Assembly: GCA_945875195.1 (NCBI GenBank)
Contig: CAMCJW010000079.1
Coordinates: 1 to 10,498, forward strand
DNA: 10,498 bases
Origin: Chitinophaga pinensis
GTDB taxonomy: Bacteria; Bacteroidota; Bacteroidia; UKL13-3
Reading direction: 5' to 3'
Shown here: positions 6,563-10,498 of the stretch, in pieces
Numbering within the stretch: position 1 is the stretch's first letter
Layout of the letters: the number at the start of each line of letters is the position of its first letter
Position numbers and translations under genes: made by a program
The notes under the pieces: model-generated
Told to the model about the DNA's origin: nothing
The model's database searches: none
Seen by the model: the letters and a program-made list of their open reading frames with translations, nothing else

Positions 6563-9500
6563 TTTTTCAGGAACCGTTTATAGCTAACACTGCCGTCTTC
6601 TCTGGTTATAGCTAGTAGATATAATCCTGTTTTCAATTCTTGAATTGCTAACTCATTTCTTCTTCCTGTTTCAATATTTTGATGCATTATTTCCAATCCA
6701 CTTAAATTATACACTTTTACTGAAAGCAACTCATTTCTATCTGTAATAATGCTTAATTTATCTGTTGCAGGATTTGGGAAAATAGCGATTGTTACAGCGT
6801 TTAATTCAACATTTCCGGTTGTGCTAATTAGGTTAAAAGTTAATCGGCCTAAATTAAACCCTGCTTCATCAAACTTTAATTTTAAAACATGATTGCCTGA
6901 TGCCAGTTGGATGCTATCTACTTTTTTATTGGCATAAATTTTCCAATTATTTGATGTGCTAGTTACCCTAATATTTGAAGCAACAATTGAGGTATCAATG
7001 GCAATACTAAACGGGCCGCCACCACCAGCTAATCCAGAACTGTACCTAAAGTTCAATCCATAAATGCCCGATTTTTCAATATTAACTGAATAACTCAGCC
7101 ACTCTCCTTTTTCAATAAACTCTACTATATTACCTTCACTTCCAAACAAGCCTGCATCCACATATTCTGGACTCCTAAAATTACCTACTTGATTGGTTAT
7201 AGAGTTATCAAAATAAGATACACCTTGCCCTAAACCACCCTCAAAATAATCATAATTACCTGCCTCTATACTTTGAGTGGGAATGGATACTGTTTTATTT
7301 AAATAAGGTAGCTGCGACCCAACTGTTACTTCCTCCACATTACTAAACGAATAGCCAGTATCGGCAAATACTTTCACATAAAAACGATGGATGCCAACAC
7401 TCAATGAAGGCGTAATTATTTGAAAAGGGGCTTTGGTAATTGTTCTCAACAAAGTAAGTCCATCATAAAACTCAACCTTACTCGCTGTACCCTGCAATAC
7501 TGCTGCATTTAAATAGGCACTTTCTTGTGCCTTCAACTTTTTTTGCAAGGCAGTAATTCTTGCACTGATAGTTACCTCTCTATTAGTTCCCAACATACCT
7601 GGCAAAACAGTTAAGGTAAAACCATCAGAGAAATTTACAACTAATGGCACAGTTCCATAATTTTTTGCCACATACGTTTTTACGCCTTTCTTGTTAAATA
7701 CCGCAGCTATTGGGTAGTTTGCTGTTACCGAAGCATCTGGATAGCCTATACTATTAAACGTATGTAACCAATGATAGGTTTGTGCATCGCTGCATCCGCC
7801 TTTGGGTTTATAATTGGTATAATTATTATAGGATTTGATTGCAGTTTCTGGATCTATCATGGCCAAATAGCTCCAATATATTTCAAACCACAAGTTATCA
7901 TTTGGGGTATTGGTGCTTACTCCTGTTTTAAGCTTCATGTCGTTCCAAAGTGTGCGCACATAACTGGTATCATGCGCCAAATAAAGGGAAGAGCCTGTTA
8001 ATGGAAACAGTTCAATGCCATACATAGCTGCAATATCATTGGTCCAAAAAGTTCCCCTATCATACCCGTTGTTCCAAACCCTAGAGCACATTATCTGAGA
8101 ATAATTTGAAGAAAAATTCCTCTTGCTCTTGTTAAAATAATACTCGTCAATGGCTGTTTGCTCTGTTGTGTAAAGATAGATTCCCAAATCTCTTATAGCA
8201 ATATTCCCTGTTATTTGACCCCATTGAATCAGTGCTGCATTAAAATTCATTGCCTCTGATGATGATTCTTGGTTGTTGCCATGAGGTTCATTGTTGAGCA
8301 AGCCAGAGGCAAAACTATGCCCAGCATAAGGACTAAAATTTCTCAAATACGGAAACATATTATCTAACCTATCCCAATTAGCTGCATCTCTAATCATCAT
8401 GGTAACCATTGGCCCCCAGCTAGCGGCCCAACCTGGCACAAACTCTTCAATTGCCGCAGCCGTAAGTATAAAATTGCCATAATGAAAATGATGGTCGTTT
8501 ATATTTGCGTCGGAAGAGTACCCCGCCGGAAAACCTATTAAAGTAGTCCAAGGAATATTATAATAAAACAAAAAAGCATTTTCACCATTCTCTACTTTCA
8601 ACCAATCTTCCAAGCGTTCTTTTACTGTTGCAACAATTTTATCCTTGGTTTCAAAATTGCCAGTTTGAGCAGCAATCCTAGCAACTTGCATCAACCTATT
8701 CATGGCCAAACCTTCGTTATAAGAATCAGTCCATGTATCTAAAGCAGGATTCTTAAACAATTCAATTTTTGATTGCAACGCGCTTGGGTCAAAGCCACTA
8801 CTATACTTTGCTAAATTTGGCAAAGTAGGTAATACACCATTGAATTTATTTTCAACCACAAAGCCATTGCCTACCAACATTTTTAAGGCTCCTCGCGCGC
8901 TTTGATAGCTCAAGGTTCCTGGCTTTGGTGAATTAAAACTAAGGTGAGCCCATTGGTGCGGCAACAAACCCAAAAGCGCTTCTGTTGATAGTCCTTCTTT
9001 AACCTCTGTAGTCAAGTTAAAGTTGGTTTGAACCAATGCCGTTTCTTGGTTATAGTTATAACTAACAGTACTATTCATTGGAAATACATAAGCGTATTGC
9101 TTAAATAAATTTGCTGTACTTTGAGCGGCAGCTCCTTGCGGCAACATGGCTGCAGAAAAATAATTTTTACCCGCTAATGAAGAGGTATAGGTATTCCCAG
9201 CTTTGGTCCATATAGCGCCAACAGGACCGTATACCGCAAAATTTGAACCACTCAACGAGTTGGTAATTAGCAGCATTTCATTTTGAATACTAACCGTACC
9301 TATGTTAACCGTAATACTTGCCTCGTTATTGTTGGCCTTCGTAAAATACACAAAAGGCATCCCTGTTCCCATAGTGGCTTGCAATTGCTGGATTCCATTA
9401 TTCCAAGCGGTTTGAACCAACCAATCTGAGTGGCTAGAAACTGTTGGATAAGTTACGTTTAAGCCCGTTAAACCCACAACAATTGGCTGCTCTGGGCCCA

Positions 9501-9849
9501 TTGGTTGCCTTGAATCCAATGCACCATTTCCTAAAAAAGTATAACTAACAACCAAACCTGTTGAAATTGCTTTCATCGACAATGGATAGTTATACAAGTT
9601 TGCATTATTGCTACTCAACAAACCTGTCCACCAATCATTAGTTGGAATGGCTTTGCTTGCTGCCAAGCCAGAAACTCTGGGAGTTCCAGCTGGCTTATTG
9701 TTTCTTCCAGCTGCATCTGCTGGCGGCAATTGTGTTGTATAGCTCCCAGATCCAATTGGAACAACCTGACTAGATACTTTTAGGCAAATAATTATAAAAC
9801 AGACAACTAACAGAAATCTTCCTTGTGATTCAACTTTCAAACCCATCAT
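6559..9849 (-). CDS. Secreted GH81 endo-beta-1,3-glucanase with Ig-like, CBM6 and T9SS domains
   Basis: The 1096-residue enzyme is predicted to cleave internal beta-1,3 bonds of laminarin-type glucans. A signal peptide spans residues 1-28. The GH81 catalytic region runs about 35-760, opening with the family-typical AIPTNDWWTGLL. NDHHFHYG (451-458) contains the presumed general acid D452. The NNEPHGNNQESSSEAMN stretch (519-535) contains E528 and E532, four residues apart like the two essential Glu of characterised GH81 enzymes. A bacterial Ig-like domain follows at about 770-843 (KVEFYDG, APFQ). A CBM6 module covers ~857-1007 (IEAGNYDYFEGG, YVDAG, GEWLSYSVNI, GPFSIAID, NHVLKLKF). A T9SS sorting domain covers 1018-1096 (FPNPATDKL). 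The protein should be exported through T9SS and released or anchored at the surface. Two adjacent ATGs (9847, 9844) begin it; either gives the same signal peptide. The gene has no room for its own terminator before the convergent lipoprotein gene. Confidence 0.93.
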   Translation of the reverse strand: MMGLKVESQGRFLLVVCFIIICLKVSSQVVPIGSGSYTTQLPPADAAGRNNKPAGTPRVSGLAASKAIPTNDWWTGLLSSNNANLYNYPLSMKAISTGLVVSYTFLGNGALDSRQPMGPEQPIVVGLTGLNVTYPTVSSHSDWLVQTAWNNGIQQLQATMGTGMPFVYFTKANNNEASITVNIGTVSIQNEMLLITNSLSGSNFAVYGPVGAIWTKAGNTYTSSLAGKNYFSAAMLPQGAAAQSTANLFKQYAYVFPMNSTVSYNYNQETALVQTNFNLTTEVKEGLSTEALLGLLPHQWAHLSFNSPKPGTLSYQSARGALKMLVGNGFVVENKFNGVLPTLPNLAKYSSGFDPSALQSKIELFKNPALDTWTDSYNEGLAMNRLMQVARIAAQTGNFETKDKIVATVKERLEDWLKVENGENAFLFYYNIPWTTLIGFPAGYSSDANINDHHFHYGNFILTAAAIEEFVPGWAASWGPMVTMMIRDAANWDRLDNMFPYLRNFSPYAGHSFASGLLNNEPHGNNQESSSEAMNFNAALIQWGQITGNIAIRDLGIYLYTTEQTAIDEYYFNKSKRNFSSNYSQIMCSRVWNNGYDRGTFWTNDIAAMYGIELFPLTGSSLYLAHDTSYVRTLWNDMKLKTGVSTNTPNDNLWFEIYWSYLAMIDPETAIKSYNNYTNYKPKGGCSDAQTYHWLHTFNSIGYPDASVTANYPIAAVFNKKGVKTYVAKNYGTVPLVVNFSDGFTLTVLPGMLGTNREVTISARITALQKKLKAQESAYLNAAVLQGTASKVEFYDGLTLLRTITKAPFQIITPSLSVGIHRFYVKVFADTGYSFSNVEEVTVGSQLPYLNKTVSIPTQSIEAGNYDYFEGGLGQGVSYFDNSITNQVGNFRSPEYVDAGLFGSEGNIVEFIEKGEWLSYSVNIEKSGIYGLNFRYSSGLAGGGGPFSIAIDTSIVASNIRVTSTSNNWKIYANKKVDSIQLASGNHVLKLKFDEAGFNLGRLTFNLISTTGNVELNAVTIAIFPNPATDKLSIITDRNELLSVKVYNLSGLEIMHQNIETGRRNELAIQELKTGLYLLAITREDGSVSYKRFLKN

Positions 9850-9907
9850 TCTTATTTAATTAAACAAAGAAAGCCATTACAAGCATAAATGGCCGAGGTA
9901 ATATGTT

Positions 9908-9927
9908 TTGTAGTAGCATTGTAGTAG
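9908..9927 (-). promoter_or_regulatory. Paired CTACTACAA half-sites upstream of the GH81 gene
   Basis: On the minus strand the sequence is CTACTACAA, spacer TG, CTACTACAA (11-bp pitch), 59-78 bp upstream of the start codon and just downstream of the TATATTTG box. It matches the pair at 3509-3528 in 17 of 18 half-site positions. The placement after the presumed transcription start would suit a repressor or an RNA-level element. Confidence 0.55.
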
Positions 9928-9936
9928 CCTTACAAG

Positions 9937-9944
9937 CAAATATA
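9937..9944 (-). promoter_or_regulatory. -7 box of the GH81 gene
   Basis: On the minus strand the sequence is TATATTTG, an exact TAnnTTTG match. The nearest TTTG (9960-9963) is only 15 bp away, shorter than usual, so the promoter may be weak or activator-dependent. The implied leader is about 80 nt. Confidence 0.5.
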
Positions 9945-10099
9945 AAATTTCCCGAATTGCAAAGCGCTGTATACTCAAACGAAAAGTTTCCCTAAACAAG
10001 GCATAATCAACTACTGAAGATATTAGAAACTTTTCTCGAAAGCATAGAGGCTATTTTAAAGGGTTTGTTTTGAGTTAATTACTCGCTTAAAAAAAATTA

Positions 10100-10130
10100 T
10101 TTGATTTTTAAAAAATAATAACTTTTTTTG
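10100..10130 (+). promoter_or_regulatory. Possible promoter of the methionine-leader transcript
   Basis: TTTG (10100-10103) is followed after 19 bp by TTTTTTTG (10123-10130), which fits the TTTG end of the -7 box but lacks the TA. The surroundings are extremely AT-rich. Initiation would lie only a few nucleotides before the ATG at 10142. This is a weak match; the true promoter may be further upstream. Confidence 0.3.
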
Positions 10131-10141
10131 CATTCACAAAA

Positions 10142-10198
10142 ATGAACAACAATAATATGTATATGATGATGATGTCCCGCCTGTTTCAGGGGAGTTAA
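10142..10198 (+). CDS. Methionine-rich leader peptide 1 (18 aa)
   Basis: The frame reads MNNNNMYMMMMSRLFQGS and stops at TAA (10196-10198). Six of 18 codons are ATG, four of them consecutive (10163-10174). The start has the A-rich context CACAAAAATG typical of the phylum. The last Met codon is directly followed by TCCCGCCTG, the 5' arm of a small hairpin whose other arm (CAGGGG) can instead pair with the terminator's 5' arm. A strong terminator begins 20 nt after the stop. This is the layout of an attenuator leader peptide that senses charged Met-tRNA. A free-standing functional micropeptide is possible but less likely given the second copy downstream. Confidence 0.75.
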   Translation: MNNNNMYMMMMSRLFQGS

Positions 10199-10229
10199 TC
10201 GTTATATGCCAATAATGAAAAGCCTTCCC
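10177..10229 (+). promoter_or_regulatory. Attenuator 1: alternative pairing ahead of terminator
   Basis: Pre-emptor hairpin: CCGCCTG (10177-10183), loop TTT, CAGGGG (10187-10192), 6 bp with a bulged G. Alternative pairing: GGGGAG (10189-10194) with CTTCCC (10224-10229) in the terminator's 5' arm, including one G.U. A ribosome stalled on the Met codons at 10163-10174 would cover the left arm of the first hairpin. That frees GGGGAG to block the terminator. A ribosome running to the stop codon would cover GGGGAG and allow termination. Confidence 0.6.
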
Positions 10230-10252
10230 GAAATTGGGAGGGCTTTTTTTTT
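10218..10252 (+). terminator. Intrinsic terminator 1 (after leader peptide 1)
   Basis: AAAAGCCTTCCC, loop GAAATT, GGGAGGGCTTTT gives a 12-bp stem with one wobble. The T-run reaches 10252. Only 18 nt separate it from the next start codon, so transcription of leader 2 most likely depends on read-through. Confidence 0.9.
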
Positions 10253-10270
10253 GAACCAAATTTAAAAAAA

Positions 10271-10360
10271 ATGAGTAATAACAAACAAGCAATGATGTGT
10301 ATGAACATGATGATGCAAGCTATGCAACACCATGCGGGAACCCTTTTGCTCAAAAGTTAA
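10271..10360 (+). CDS. Methionine-rich leader peptide 2 (29 aa)
   Basis: The frame starts MSNNKQAMMCMNMMMQAMQ and ends HHAGTLLLKS before TAA (10358-10360). Eight of 29 codons are ATG, clustered at 10292-10324. It opens with an Asn-rich stretch like leader 1 and has the same A-rich start context. After the Met cluster comes TGCGGGAA (10333-10340), exactly complementary to TTCCCGCA in the following terminator's 5' arm and loop. The stop lies 20 nt before that terminator. The simplest reading is a second attenuator leader in series with the first. The Met, Cys and His content could also suggest metal binding, but the terminator context argues for a leader role. Confidence 0.75.
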   Translation: MSNNKQAMMCMNMMMQAMQHHAGTLLLKS

Positions 10361-10398
10361 GTAACATAAATCAATTGATCAAAAAAGGCCTTCCCGCA
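10333..10398 (+). promoter_or_regulatory. Attenuator 2: antiterminator pairing
   Basis: TGCGGGAA (10333-10340) pairs over 8 bp without mismatch with TTCCCGCA (10391-10398), which is the upper 5' arm and loop edge of terminator 2. A weaker competing stem, TGCA (10323-10326) with TGCG (10333-10336), could hide part of the first segment. It overlaps the region a ribosome paused on the Met cluster would occupy. Confidence 0.6.
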
Positions 10399-10420
10399 AA
10401 ACGGGAAGGCCTTTTTTTTT
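10381..10420 (+). terminator. Intrinsic terminator 2 (after leader peptide 2)
   Basis: GGCCTTCCCG (10387-10396), loop CAAAA, CGGGAAGGCC (10402-10411) is a perfect 10-bp stem. It is extended by six A.T pairs and followed by nine T. Its core CCTTCCCG is shared with terminator 1, suggesting the two leader-terminator units arose by duplication. Confidence 0.93.
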
Positions 10421-10460
10421 GCCTTCAAATTCTTTTTAAAACAACATAAAAACAAACAAC

Positions 10461-10498
10461 ATGGCAACACAACAACTTAACACCAAAATCATTCACAG
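10461..10498 (+). CDS. Start of a downstream gene, possibly a PLP-dependent Cys/Met metabolism enzyme (truncated by window)
   Basis: An ATG at 10461 in the A-rich context CAAACAACATGG opens a frame reading MATQQLNTKIIH plus Ser or Arg, still open at the window edge. The string LNTKIIH[S] resembles the N-terminal Lx(T)xx(I/V)H(A/S)G segment common in the cystathionine gamma-synthase / O-acetylhomoserine sulfhydrylase family. Twelve residues cannot prove this. The two methionine-rich leader peptides and terminators directly upstream independently point to a methionine biosynthesis gene. No separate promoter is obvious between terminator 2 and this start. Confidence 0.5.
   Translation, partial: MATQQLNTKIIH

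Noticed and set aside
7771..8001. Plus-strand 76-codon frame opposite the GH81 gene
   Set aside because: It is antisense to conserved GH81 coding sequence; its hydrophobic look comes from the complementary codons.
10142..10360. Met/His/Cys-rich micropeptides as copper-binding or RiPP precursor peptides
   Set aside because: No modification enzyme or metal-handling gene is visible. Leader 1 has neither His nor Cys, and both frames end directly before terminators with matching antiterminator segments.
10081..10460. SAM riboswitch or T-box ahead of the putative methionine gene
   Set aside because: I see no SAM-I/SAM-II core or T-box motif. The space is filled by two Met-rich frames and their terminators.

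Overview
The window looks like a chromosomal segment of a member of the Bacteroidota. Two large secreted proteins end in a type IX secretion (T9SS) C-terminal domain with the PNPATD motif. Several promoters fit the phylum's TTTG-N19-21-TAnnTTTG pattern. Start codons follow A-rich leaders rather than Shine-Dalgarno sites, and the DNA is AT-rich.

Layout. At the left edge is the C-terminal end of a plus-strand gene, possibly a LuxR-type regulator, facing a shared terminator. Next, on the minus strand, is a 1089-residue secreted protein made of two kinds of repeated, apparently carbohydrate-binding modules (138-3407). A tRNA-Phe gene with its own promoter and terminator follows, then a purine/pyrimidine inverted tract. 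A Fic-family gene with a winged-helix N-terminus (4279-5316, minus) comes next. Its Fic motif carries Gln in place of the catalytic His, and its promoter carries four copies of ATTCGGCTCA. The Fic gene is bracketed by three copies of a ~185-bp intergenic repeat with two hairpins. A small PKD-domain lipoprotein (5996-6562, plus) then converges on, and overlaps by 4 bp, a secreted GH81 endo-beta-1,3-glucanase with Ig-like, CBM6 and T9SS domains (6559-9849, minus).

The right end (10090-10498) is the most interesting part. Two tiny methionine-rich reading frames (18 and 29 codons) lie in series. Each is followed at once by a strong intrinsic terminator, and each carries a segment able to pair with the terminator's 5' arm. 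A third frame then starts (MATQQLNTKIIH...), cut by the window edge, whose first residues fit the N-terminus of PLP-dependent Cys/Met-metabolism enzymes. I read this as two tandem ribosome-mediated attenuators sensing methionine supply ahead of a methionine biosynthesis gene.

How the genes fit together. The GH81 enzyme and the multi-module protein probably act on beta-1,3-glucan (laminarin-like) at or outside the cell surface. Both have, upstream of their starts, a nearly identical pair of CTACTACAA half-sites at 11-bp pitch, which suggests a shared regulator. Function calls rest on motif recognition by eye; no database search was possible.
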